Part shown: in pieces, positions 33,302-46,263 of the stretch
Layout: every line of letters starts with the position of its first letter
Position numbering within the stretch: position 1 is the first letter of the stretch
Assembly: GCA_963803845.1 (NCBI GenBank)
Contig: CAWDNZ010000005.1
Span: forward strand, 992,001-1,056,000
DNA: 64,000 bases
Source of the DNA: JABDIY01 sp963803845
GTDB lineage: Bacteria > Actinomycetota > Acidimicrobiia > Acidimicrobiales > SZUA-35
Direction of reading: 5' to 3'
Position numbers and translations under genes: made by a program
Notes under the pieces: model-generated
Database searches by the model: none
Seen by the model: the letters and a program-made list of their open reading frames with translations, nothing else
What the model was told of the DNA's origin: nothing

Positions 33302-34228
33302 TTAGGCCGCCAGAGGGCGACCGAAGGGCCTGAAATCCGTCCAGGTGGTGAGGTAGGACTCTGCCCGTTCGCAGGCTCCGATAAACACACCCTCGGGGTG
33401 GTCGGAACAATCCACCAACAGCTCGTTCACGGCGGCGGAAGCGAGGGCGCTCAGCTCGGCACCGTCCATGGCTGCTGCGTTGGGAAGATATTCCGCAATG
33501 AGCCCAGCCGCTGCAGCCACGAAGTCCGGCACCACAACGGTTCCTTGGCGTCGCATCATTACGAACGCTTTGGTGGCGACCGGCAGCGGGCCCCAGGGGA
33601 TTACCGCCTTCGCTTTGACCATCGGAGCTCCCTGGTGCGTGAGGGTTCCCGGTTTGAGCCCGCACAGCAGAACATCAACATCTGCAGCCCAGAGCAACCA
33701 GGGCTTCTTGTCCACTCCCTCGGGTGTAACGATCGTGGCACCGGCATCGCTCAGAGCGGAAGCCACCAGATCGGCGAGAGGGGAGAGCCCCAACCCCTCG
33801 ACGGCGGCGGTTCGCCCGCCTAACTCACCGTCGCACGCCCAGCGAGCGCTGGCGACGACCCCTTGGGCGGTGACGGCCCGTGAACCAGCAGAGGGATGAC
33901 GCTTGGCGGCTGCGGTCAGCTCTACGAGATCGGTCTTGGCCATCCCTTTGCCAGGATCCAAATGGAGGCCAGCCGCAGCTCGGGGAAGTAGTTCTGCAAC
34001 AAATGCGGCCGCAGCCGGGCCTTCGTCAGCGCCTTCGGCATTGATCCCGGCGGAGGCACCGGATCGCTGCATCCCAAACGCTGCGAAGGAGTATGTAGCG
34101 GAGCGAGCGAGATCCTGGGCGCTGGATTGGAGGATCTTCTTCCCGCGCCGAACGACACCGGTGGCGGGGACGCCATCGATGTCGGTGATCACGAATGCAT
34201 CGGTGGAGCTGAGGTTGGAGAGAGCCAT
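33302..34228 (-). CDS. divergent Glu/Leu/Phe/Val-dehydrogenase-like protein, likely catalytically altered
   Basis: 308 aa; no confident family name. The second half follows the ELFV dehydrogenase NAD-binding domain. There is a GLGLSPLADLVASALSDAGA nucleotide fold, then DVLLCGLKPGTLTH, a KAKAVIPWG strand, and RRQGTVVVPDFVAAAAGLIA, which parallels the RGI-VVPD-ANAGG element of glutamate dehydrogenases. At the position where those enzymes have the catalytic GGAKGGI Lys, this protein reads SGASAGI, so the Lys is missing. It may be a pseudoenzyme or use other chemistry. The start is set by a leaderless box; ATG 34291 would add 21 residues. It lies between the zinc peptidase and the pyrophosphatase. 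Confidence 0.6.
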   Translation of the reverse strand: MALSNLSSTDAFVITDIDGVPATGVVRRGKKILQSSAQDLARSATYSFAAFGMQRSGASAGINAEGADEGPAAAAFVAELLPRAAAGLHLDPGKGMAKTDLVELTAAAKRHPSAGSRAVTAQGVVASARWACDGELGGRTAAVEGLGLSPLADLVASALSDAGATIVTPEGVDKKPWLLWAADVDVLLCGLKPGTLTHQGAPMVKAKAVIPWGPLPVATKAFVMMRRQGTVVVPDFVAAAAGLIAEYLPNAAAMDGAELSALASAAVNELLVDCSDHPEGVFIGACERAESYLTTWTDFRPFGRPLAA

Positions 34229-34235
34229 CGGCCCC

Positions 34236-34241
34236 ACCCTA
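34236..34241 (-). promoter_or_regulatory. -10 box for a leaderless ATG start (ELFV-like gene)
   Basis: TAGGGT on the minus strand, seven bases before ATG 34228. It argues against the longer start at 34291. Confidence 0.55.
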
Positions 34242-34268
34242 CTTCTGGTGTTCTCGAGTAGGAACCGG

Positions 34269-36386
34269 CTAGCCCACGAAGGCGCTGGCAAACACCAGGC
34301 TTACGATCGTCATGACCTTGAGCAAGATGTTCATGGCCGGACCGGAGGTGTCCTTGAACGGGTCGCCAACGGTGTCACCAACAACGGCGGCCTTGTGGGC
34401 GTCGGACCCCTTGCCACCGTGGGCACCGGTCTCGATGTACTTCTTGGCGTTGTCCCACGCTCCACCGGCATTGGCCATGAAGATCGCCAGGGCGAAACCG
34501 GTCACCAGCGCACCAGCGAGGAAACCGCCGAGCGCATCAACACTGATGAAACCGATGACCAATGGCACGACCACGGCAAGAGCCCCGGGAACGATCATCT
34601 CCCGTAGCGACGCCTTGGTGGAGATGGCCACGCACCGGGCGCTATCGGGAATGACCCCTGGCTTACCTTCGCGCAGTCCGGGAATCTCGCGGAACTGACG
34701 GCGTACTTCTTCGATCATCTCCTGGGCCGCTCGACCGACGGCGTCGATGGTGAGCGCAGCGAAGAGGAAGGGGAGCATGGCGCCGAGGAAGAGGCCAACA
34801 AAGACTTCTACGTTGCCGATGTTGAGATCGAGCGGCTCACCTCCGGCTTGATTGACTGCAAATTCAAAGCTCTTGAACAGCGCCAGGGCGGTCAGTGCGG
34901 CGGAGCCAACGGCGAATCCCTTGGCCACCGCAGCCGTTGTGTTTCCGAGGCTGTCGAGAGCGTCGGTGACCTCCCGGACTGACGGGTCCAGTTCGGCCAT
35001 TTCGGCGATGCCGCCGGCATTGTCGGCGATCGGGCCGTAAGCGTCGACGGACACGACGATCCCGGTGGTGGCGAGCATGCCGATTGCGGCAACCGCGATG
35101 CCGTAGATGCCACCCTCGAGGGCGCCAAACGAAGCGGTATCGCCGAAGGCCCATTCGCCGCCGTACCACGCCACGCCGACGCCGACGACGATCAGGATGA
35201 CCGAAGGAAGCACCGAGATCATGCCGGTGCTGATTCCGGACAGAACCGTGGTGGCTGCGCCGGTTTCGGTTTGTTTGGCGATTTTCTTGACAGGCCCGAA
35301 ATGGTCGCTGGTGTAGTACTCGGCGCACTTGCCCAGAGCCCAGCCGACGATCAAACCGCCGATTACAGAAAGCGCCAGGCCAACCGGCTGTTCGAGATCG
35401 GAGAACATCCAGTAGCTCAAAGCGAGCGTGCCGAGGACGGTGAGCCCCATGGCAACGTTGGTACCAAGGTGGAGTGCCTTGCTGAGGGCTCGACTGTCGG
35501 TTGAGGACCCACCCTTTATGAGGAAGGATCCGGCGATGCTGGCCAGCATGCCGACGAAGGCCACCGCAAACGGAAACATCAGCAGTGAGATGACGCCGCT
35601 GTCGGTGGCGCTGGGGGCCCCGGCGGCACCGCTGGCGCTGATACCAACGGCGAACGCAACGAGTGAGATTGGAGCGATGATAGAGCCGGCGTAGGACTCG
35701 AAGAGGTCTGCACCCATGCCGGCCACGTCGCCGACGTTGTCGCCAACATTGTCGGCGATCGTTGCAGGGTTGCGGGGATCATCCTCGGGTATTCCGGCTT
35801 CGACTTTGCCGACAAGGTCGGCGCCGACGTCGGCAGCCTTGGTGAAGATGCCTCCGCCAACACGGGAGAACAGGGCGATCGAGGACGCTCCGAGCCCGTA
35901 GGCGGTGACGATTTCAAAGGCGGAGTCGGCCTGGAGCCAGGCCACGAAGAGCAGGTAGACAAACGACAGTCCGGCCAGTGCCATTCCGGCGACCGAGAAC
36001 CCCATCACGGCCCCTCCGCGGAAGGCGATCGGAAGCGCTTTCCCGGGTCCGTCCTTCGCAGCCTCGGTGGTGCGGGCGTTGGCCATCGTGGCCACGGTCA
36101 TGCCGGCATACCCTGCCGCCCCGGACAGGATGGCTCCTAGGACATAGCTGATCGAAGCCAGTGGGTCCACGAAGACGGCGAGGAGGAGAGCGAGGACCAC
36201 CACGAACGCGCTGACCCAGGTGTACTCCTGCTTCAGGAAGGCTTTTGCGCCTTTCTGAATTTCGGTCATGATGAACACCATCCGCTCGTTGCCGGGGCTG
36301 GCCTTCTTCACGTCATTGAAGAAGAAAACTGCAACCCCCAGGGCGGCGATGGCGGATAAGAAGGCAAGGTAGGGAACTAGTTCCAC
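34269..36386 (-). CDS. hppA: membrane-bound ion-translocating pyrophosphatase
   Basis: 705 aa, about 16 hydrophobic helices. It hydrolyses pyrophosphate to pump H+ (or Na+) across the membrane. The PPi-binding segments are KAADVGADLVGKVEAGIPED and DNVGDNVGDVAGMGADLFES, and the C-terminal part has DNAKKYIE and KAAVVGDTVGDPFKD. The cation-dependence position reads GNTTAAVAKGF (Ala, not Lys), as in K+-dependent enzymes. The start is GTG, six bases after AGGAG. It is monocistronic. Proton versus sodium specificity cannot be settled by eye. Confidence 0.97.
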   Translation of the reverse strand: MELVPYLAFLSAIAALGVAVFFFNDVKKASPGNERMVFIMTEIQKGAKAFLKQEYTWVSAFVVVLALLLAVFVDPLASISYVLGAILSGAAGYAGMTVATMANARTTEAAKDGPGKALPIAFRGGAVMGFSVAGMALAGLSFVYLLFVAWLQADSAFEIVTAYGLGASSIALFSRVGGGIFTKAADVGADLVGKVEAGIPEDDPRNPATIADNVGDNVGDVAGMGADLFESYAGSIIAPISLVAFAVGISASGAAGAPSATDSGVISLLMFPFAVAFVGMLASIAGSFLIKGGSSTDSRALSKALHLGTNVAMGLTVLGTLALSYWMFSDLEQPVGLALSVIGGLIVGWALGKCAEYYTSDHFGPVKKIAKQTETGAATTVLSGISTGMISVLPSVILIVVGVGVAWYGGEWAFGDTASFGALEGGIYGIAVAAIGMLATTGIVVSVDAYGPIADNAGGIAEMAELDPSVREVTDALDSLGNTTAAVAKGFAVGSAALTALALFKSFEFAVNQAGGEPLDLNIGNVEVFVGLFLGAMLPFLFAALTIDAVGRAAQEMIEEVRRQFREIPGLREGKPGVIPDSARCVAISTKASLREMIVPGALAVVVPLVIGFISVDALGGFLAGALVTGFALAIFMANAGGAWDNAKKYIETGAHGGKGSDAHKAAVVGDTVGDPFKDTSGPAMNILLKVMTIVSLVFASAFVG

Positions 36387-37258
36387 GGAGAACTCCTGCT
36401 AGGCGTGTGTCTGACTCTCTCAAAGGACACCGCGCGCGAACACACAGCGACCGAGCGAGGCTACTCTCCCCGCCGCCGATTCACTAAGGGTCAATAGTCC
36501 CGAAAGGCCTCTTCAGCGCAGGACGGGCCGTTGAATACCCAGCGGGGGAGTTTCGTGTCATTCTGGTGACGGAATGCGCCCTAGACATCGTTTGAAGACA
36601 AGTGAGAGCTTCTACCGGCCACTCGCGGTCAAATCCGAAGCGGTTGGACTCCATCAGGCTGGTGCCCAACCCGCAGTTCTTCTCGATGTTTGGCGAGACA
36701 CCGAGGGCTCTGAGTCGCCGCAACTGATCGACGAATCCGAAGGCCTTCTCAGCGCAGCCGCTCTGTATGAGGTGGCCGTTTCGGGTGCTCCCAGCCAAGC
36801 GCCTGCCAGTTCGGGGCCGCGGTCACGGTTAGCACCGGCCGGCCGGGGCTCGGTTCCGCTGTGGGGCTCGGGCACGTCGGGGATTCCCCGGCGAGGGTCC
36901 CGTTCGGTCAGGCTGTTTCATTCTGAACCGGCCGCAATCATCGACCACGTACTAAGCCCTGGAACACGGCAGGGACCACTGGTGATCGATCCGAACTCTG
37001 CCATCGTCACTGCTGAGGACCTGGTTGTGGCGGGCGAACTCTCCGAAGCTTTCCTACTCTGGCAGGGACGGGTGAATGTTTCGCTACGCGTCTGCCGCTT
37101 CAATTCGATGTTCAGCATCGCAGAAATCAGGCTTGTCTCCCGTCGGCATCCTCGGCGCTTCTTCCTGGCCGCCCATCGAGCTATCGATCAGTTGTGCAAC
37201 AGCTGAATGCGAAGCTCATTGCTCGCACGTGGAGGCCTGGTATTCGCCGCGTTGAGAC
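36387..37258. other. gene-poor stretch upstream of the aminopeptidase gene
   Basis: About 870 bases without a confident gene. An open frame at 36574-37206 (+, 210 codons) has fairly GC-rich third positions and a plausible C-terminal half (AAIIDHVLSPGTRQGPLVID, then FLLWQGRVNVSLRV), but no recognisable domain and no ribosome-binding site. A 104-codon antisense frame overlaps it. GGCCT-TTCTCAGCGCAG-like strings occur twice (near 36502 and 36743). It may be a degraded gene or an orphan protein. Confidence 0.3.
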
Positions 37259-37264
37259 TACGTT
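37259..37264 (+). promoter_or_regulatory. -10 box for a leaderless ATG start (M18 aminopeptidase)
   Basis: TACGTT, six bases, ATG at 37271. Confidence 0.6.
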
Positions 37265-37270
37265 GACAGA

Positions 37271-38539
37271 ATGAGCGATCTTGTTGATTCGCTGCTCTCA
37301 TTCATCGAGGCCAGCCCCACTCCGTACCACTGCGCCCGCACGGCCGCCGGGCGTCTGGATGCCGCCGGCTTCACCGAAATCGCGGCCACTGATTCGATTC
37401 CGCTCGGCGCCGGTAGCTACTACAGGATTGATGGTGGTTCGATCATTGCATGGAGTCATGGGGGGTCCCCCAATCGTTTCACCGTTTTGGGGGCCCACAC
37501 CGACTCGCCCAACCTTCGAATCCGCGTACACGCGGATATTGAAAGCGCTGGTTGGAACCAGTTGGGCGTCGAAGTTTATGGCGGTGTTCTCCTGAACTCC
37601 TGGCTGGACCGCGAACTCGGTCTGGCTGGCCGCGTGACCTACGAAGACGGGACCATCCTGTTCCATGATGATCGGCCGTTGCTCCGCATCCCGCAGTTGG
37701 CAATCCATCTGGACCGAAAGATTCGCGACGACGGGCTGAAGCTGGATCCCCAAACCCACCTCAACCCGGTCTGGTCGTTGGAGGGTGACACCCGAACCTT
37801 CACGGGCTACCTGGCGGAACAGACCGGCCTTCCCGTTGAATCGATCTTGGCTTGGGATGTTATGGCGTTCGACACCCAGAAACCAGTCCGCTTCGGTCGC
37901 AACGGCGACATGATTGCGTCAGCGCGGATCGACAATCAGCTCAGTTCATTTGCTGCCACTGAGGCCATCACCCAAATCCAGCACGACCCCATAGGGGAGT
38001 CCAGGGAGGCCATCGCCGTTCTTGCCTTGTTCGATCACGAAGAGGTCGGCTCCCAATCAGCAACCGGCGCCGCCGGCGCGGCGCTCCCGAACCTCCTTGA
38101 GCGAATCGGTGCGTCAGCAGGTTGGGACCGTACAGGCTATCTGGAGGCGCTGAGCCGCAGCTATGTGGTTTCGGCGGACGGCGCCCACGCCACGCATCCG
38201 AATTATGTGGATCGTCACGAGCCGGATCATCGCATTGCGATCAACGGCGGAGTGGTCGTCAAACGAAACGCCAACCAACGTTATGCCTCGGATGCGCTGA
38301 GCGAGACGCCGTTCCGCATGGCGTGTGCGGCTGCCGAGGTTCCCGTACAGACCTACGTGCATCGCAATGACCTGCCCTGTGGCTCAACGATCGGGCCAGC
38401 AACTGCCGCTGAGCTGGGGGTCCGGACCGTGGATGTGGGGTCGCCGCAGTTGGCGATGCACTCGATCCGCGAAATGTGCGGCTCGGACGATGTTGGACAC
38501 CTCACCAAGGCCTTGGCCTCCGTGTTGCGGATCGCATAG
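37271..38539 (+). CDS. M18 family aminopeptidase
   Basis: Cytosolic dinuclear-zinc aminopeptidase (422 aa) that removes N-terminal residues, in the family often acidic ones, during peptide turnover. FIEASPTPYHCA is the family N-terminus. The metal and catalytic residues are visible in LGAHTDSPNLRI, RIDNQLSS, ALFDHEEVGSQS and ADGAHATHPNY, and CGSTIGPATAAELG with LAMHSIREMCG closes the site. Length is normal and the gene looks intact. It is separated from gltB by about 150 bases. Confidence 0.95.
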   Translation: MSDLVDSLLSFIEASPTPYHCARTAAGRLDAAGFTEIAATDSIPLGAGSYYRIDGGSIIAWSHGGSPNRFTVLGAHTDSPNLRIRVHADIESAGWNQLGVEVYGGVLLNSWLDRELGLAGRVTYEDGTILFHDDRPLLRIPQLAIHLDRKIRDDGLKLDPQTHLNPVWSLEGDTRTFTGYLAEQTGLPVESILAWDVMAFDTQKPVRFGRNGDMIASARIDNQLSSFAATEAITQIQHDPIGESREAIAVLALFDHEEVGSQSATGAAGAALPNLLERIGASAGWDRTGYLEALSRSYVVSADGAHATHPNYVDRHEPDHRIAINGGVVVKRNANQRYASDALSETPFRMACAAAEVPVQTYVHRNDLPCGSTIGPATAAELGVRTVDVGSPQLAMHSIREMCGSDDVGHLTKALASVLRIA

Positions 38540-38689
38540 GAAGCACCAACTGTTGGGCCCCGACCCGCTCGAGGCGCGGGAGTCCCTGTCTCACCGGAAA
38601 TCGGCGGGCTCGGTGTAGAGTGAGGCTTCTCCGTGCGGGCCAACGACGTCCCGTTATGTCACACGTACGTATCGCCCTCAGGAGTGCAA

Positions 38690-43220
<4,531 letters not shown>

Positions 43221-43228
<8 letters not shown>

Positions 43229-44678
43229 CCCACAAGGATTCCTGATCCACGAGCGTGCCACGCCTACTCGGCGACCCGTGCCGGTTCGCCTCCGTGACTG
43301 GAAAGAGGTTTATGAGGACTTCCCCGACGCCGAGTTGAAGAATCAGGCGTCCCGATGCATGGATTGCGGTATCCCTTTCTGTAACAACGGCTGCCCACTC
43401 GGCAACCTGATACCGGACTGGAATGATCTCGTCCATCGCGATCGGTGGAGAGAAGCTATCGATCGGCTTCACGCCACCAACAACTTTCCAGAGTTCACCG
43501 GCCGTCTCTGCCCCGCCCCGTGTGAGGGCGCTTGCGTTGTAGGAATCAGCGGCGATCCAGTCACGATCAAGCAAGTGGAAGTCACCATCATTGAGCGAGC
43601 GTTTGCCGAGGGGTGGGTCACACCAATCCTCCCGTCCAAGGTCACGGGCATGGCTATTGCAGTCGTGGGATCAGGACCGGCCGGTCTCGCGGCAGCTCAA
43701 CAGCTCACCCGGGCCGGCCATCGAGTGATGGTGTTCGAACGGGCGGATCGAATCGGTGGGCTACTGCGGTACGGAATCCCGGAATTCAAGATGGAGAAAT
43801 GGGTCCTCGATCGACGCCTCGAGCAGATGGCTGCAGAGGGGACCGAGTTTCGTGTGAACGCCAACATCGGTGGACCAGAGGGCGAACCCCACTCGGTGCC
43901 CGTAGAGGAACTCACCAAGGAGTTCGACGCTGTCATCATCGCCGGGGGTTCAACAACCCCACGAGACCTCCCTGTACCCGGGCGGGAGCTGGAGGGCATC
44001 TATCAGGCGATGGAGTACCTTCCGCCATCCAACCGAGTGCAACTCGAGGATCTGGATCACTCTCCGATCGAGGCAACAGACAAACACGTGATCATCATTG
44101 GCGGCGGTGATACCGGAGCTGACTGTCTCGGCACGGCACATCGCCAGGGCGCCAAGTCGGTGAGCCAGTTCGAGATAATGCCCCGCCCACCCCAGTCGCG
44201 GGGCGAACGCACGCCGTGGCCCACCTTCCCTTTGGTCTACAAGGTGACCTCGGCACACGAAGAGGGCGGCGATCGCCTTTTCAGCGTCAACACCACGAAG
44301 TTCACTGGGCAGAACGGCAAAGTCCAGAAATTGCATGGCAACGAGGTCGGCCCTGATTTTCAGGCAATCCCCGGCACAGAGTTCGAAATGGACGCCGATC
44401 TGGTCTTGCTGGCAATGGGCTTCGTCGGCCCCGAGAAAGCCGGCATGATTACCGATCTGGGTGTGGAACTGGACAATCGAGGAAATGTGGTCCGCGATAA
44501 GAATTGGGCCACCACCGTGCCCAAGGTGTTCGCCTGCGGCGACATGGGTCGAGGGCAGAGCTTGATCGTCTGGGCCATTGCCGAAGGTCGCTCGTGCGCG
44601 GCAGCCGTGGACGCTCACCTCATGGGGGAGACGCTCCTACCAAGTCCTGTCAAGCCAACTGATCGGCCACTCGTCTGA
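43221..44678 (+). CDS. gltD: glutamate synthase, small (beta) subunit
   Basis: 485 aa, NADPH-dependent electron-input subunit. The N-terminal adrenodoxin-like Fe-S region has CMDCGIPFCNNGCPLGNLIP and LCPAPCEGACV. The FAD fold begins VVGSGPAGLAAAQQL. The NADPH site is IIGGGDTGADC. The late FACGDMGRGQSLIVWAIAEGR binds FAD. The ATG lies inside the gltB end and the two frames overlap by eight bases, so subunit amounts are coupled. Its 3' end overlaps the convergent XRE gene by 29 bases. Confidence 0.97.
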
Positions 44679-45267
44679 CCTCGGGCACCTCAGATGCATC
44701 ATCTTCGGTAGACGTATCGCCAACTGTGGCCACCATTTCGTTCACGAGTTGCAGAGCAGCGTCGGGTCCGATTCCCAGGTAGTAGCCCAAGAGATTGGGG
44801 AGCTTTGGGTCGGAGAGATCGATCAGTTTGGCGAGGAGCGGAAGCTCCAGTCCTCGGAGCTGGAGCGGACTCGTTTCGGCCAAGGACCGCATGGATCGAA
44901 CCACAGCAGCCACAGATCGAATCAAATGCTCGTTGTCACCGGGATGAACCTGAATGGTGTGCCAGCCCATGCTGAGCGTGTTGGTCTCGGGATGGTATTC
45001 GGGCGGTACCTGGGGCACCCATGGCCTACTCGCCAAGCGGTGGCGCTCGACGCCATAGAGATCGGCCATTTCATTGATGAGGTCGTCGCCGGGCGTTCGG
45101 AACCCCGATTCGTAGTCAGCGAGGGCCGAGGGCGGGATGTGGAGAGACATCGCTGCAGATGCGATCGAGTGACCGACCCGCAGCCGAGCCTTGAAGAGAG
45201 CCTCACCTGTGGGAATCTCGTTGACGACACGTTCATTCATGTCAGCCGTTTCGGCGCGTTCGGTCAT
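44650..45267 (-). CDS. XRE-family HTH transcriptional regulator
   Basis: About 205 aa. A helix-turn-helix of the Xre/Cro type occupies residues 20-75 (LFKARLRVGHSIASAAMSLH, then ALADYESGFRTPGDDLINEM). The C-terminal 110 residues are helical (SVAAVVRSMRSLAE, LLAKLIDLSDPKLPNLLGYY) and likely serve for dimerisation or sensing. ATG 45267 has AGAGG at good spacing; TTG 45306 and ATG 45243 are alternatives. It lies with a DUF4388 gene directly before the conservon, so a regulatory link to that system is plausible. Confidence 0.8.
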   Translation of the reverse strand: MTERAETADMNERVVNEIPTGEALFKARLRVGHSIASAAMSLHIPPSALADYESGFRTPGDDLINEMADLYGVERHRLASRPWVPQVPPEYHPETNTLSMGWHTIQVHPGDNEHLIRSVAAVVRSMRSLAETSPLQLRGLELPLLAKLIDLSDPKLPNLLGYYLGIGPDAALQLVNEMVATVGDTSTEDDASEVPEVRRVADQLA

Positions 45268-45372
45268 GCCAGCCTCTTCGGCATCTTCCGCGCCATCTTT
45301 AGACAATCAGGTCTTGTGGCCTATCGCTCGTCAGACCAGAAAATCCTGGCCTCGACGTACCGTTACGGGTCG

Positions 45373-46065
45373 TTAGACCTCGTGGATCAGGTCTTCCAAC
45401 AAGAGACGGTACAGGCCCGAGCAAACACGAAAAGCGCTCTCTCCGGTCCTGGAGATGACGTCGGCCACCGATGTTTTTCCATCGAGCATCGCCAAGTAGC
45501 GCCATTCGTCGTTGGAGATCAGTTGCTCGTCCCCGGGAAGGTCGGAGTTCAGCGCAAACTTCACGCCCGTGTTGGGGATTCTGTGAGCGATCTGTTTCCA
45601 GATGTCCAGTCGCCGGGTGGCCTGATCGAGCAATGTAGTGGACGGCTCGGAAAATCGGGTGCCGAGCCGGTGAGTTGCACCTTGGTCGAACGAGAACTGC
45701 TCAGCACTTGGGACCAGGAGCTCGAACATTGCGGTGAGGTTGGCCTCGTGAATGAGGCGTTCGAGGACCGGACCGCGGTCGGGATGGTTCCCAAGCAGCG
45801 TGTCGACCGCCGTCGTTTGCCCGGCACCATTGAGCGCGCCGCTAATCTCCGCCAGTGTGCCGACACTGGCACCAAAGAGGACATCGGCGATCCGTGGCCC
45901 TTGCGCTGACTGCGCTAGGTAGATTCGACCTTCCGACATCCAGATCGCTCCGCCATCCCGGATACGCAGTGCACCGGTTGCTCGCTGCTCGGAGAGTTGG
46001 AGCACAATTTCGCGGAGGGGTACCTCAGCAAGCGAGCCTTCGGTTATTGAGGAAGCGGACATCAC
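45373..46065 (-). CDS. DUF4388-type (PATAN-like) protein
   Basis: 230 aa. The N-terminal 100 residues follow the DUF4388 pattern: GSLAEVPLREIVLQLSEQRA, TGALRIRDGGAIWMSEGRIY, then a helical LLGNHPDRGPVLERLIHE. The C-terminal 60 residues (DEWRYLAMLDGKTSVADVIS, then FRVCSGLYRLLLEDLI) resemble a winged-helix-like module found with this domain. Such proteins accompany Roadblock/GTPase signalling in bacteria, and the conservon begins 200 bases away on the other strand. Function unknown. Confidence 0.78.
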   Translation of the reverse strand: MMSASSITEGSLAEVPLREIVLQLSEQRATGALRIRDGGAIWMSEGRIYLAQSAQGPRIADVLFGASVGTLAEISGALNGAGQTTAVDTLLGNHPDRGPVLERLIHEANLTAMFELLVPSAEQFSFDQGATHRLGTRFSEPSTTLLDQATRRLDIWKQIAHRIPNTGVKFALNSDLPGDEQLISNDEWRYLAMLDGKTSVADVISRTGESAFRVCSGLYRLLLEDLIHEV

Positions 46066-46263
46066 GGATAAAAGCTAGCCCAACACGAAGCGAAGGCGGT
46101 TCACCCGGTCGATCGAGTTTCCTGGGCGCCAGGCCATTTGGGTCCTCAGACCGGGGTAACTACGAAGAATGGCCTGGCTTTTGTCCAAAGACTCGCGCAT
46201 TTTCCTTAAAGGTGATCGGTTCAGCGCCGAAAGTGAACGAGACATCAAGAGTGTGAGAGGCCT

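Noticed and set aside
32408..33823. 471-codon plus-strand frame opposite the zinc metallopeptidase
   Set aside because: The minus strand has the HExxH peptidase and the ELFV-like protein with good starts.
36484..36798. 104-codon minus-strand frame in the gene-poor stretch
   Set aside because: No start signal, no domain, and it overlaps a longer plus frame. Evidence is too weak for a gene.
44578..45909. 443-codon plus-strand frame running over the gltD end, XRE and DUF4388 genes
   Set aside because: It crosses three genes with recognised domains, has no ribosome-binding site and no domain of its own.
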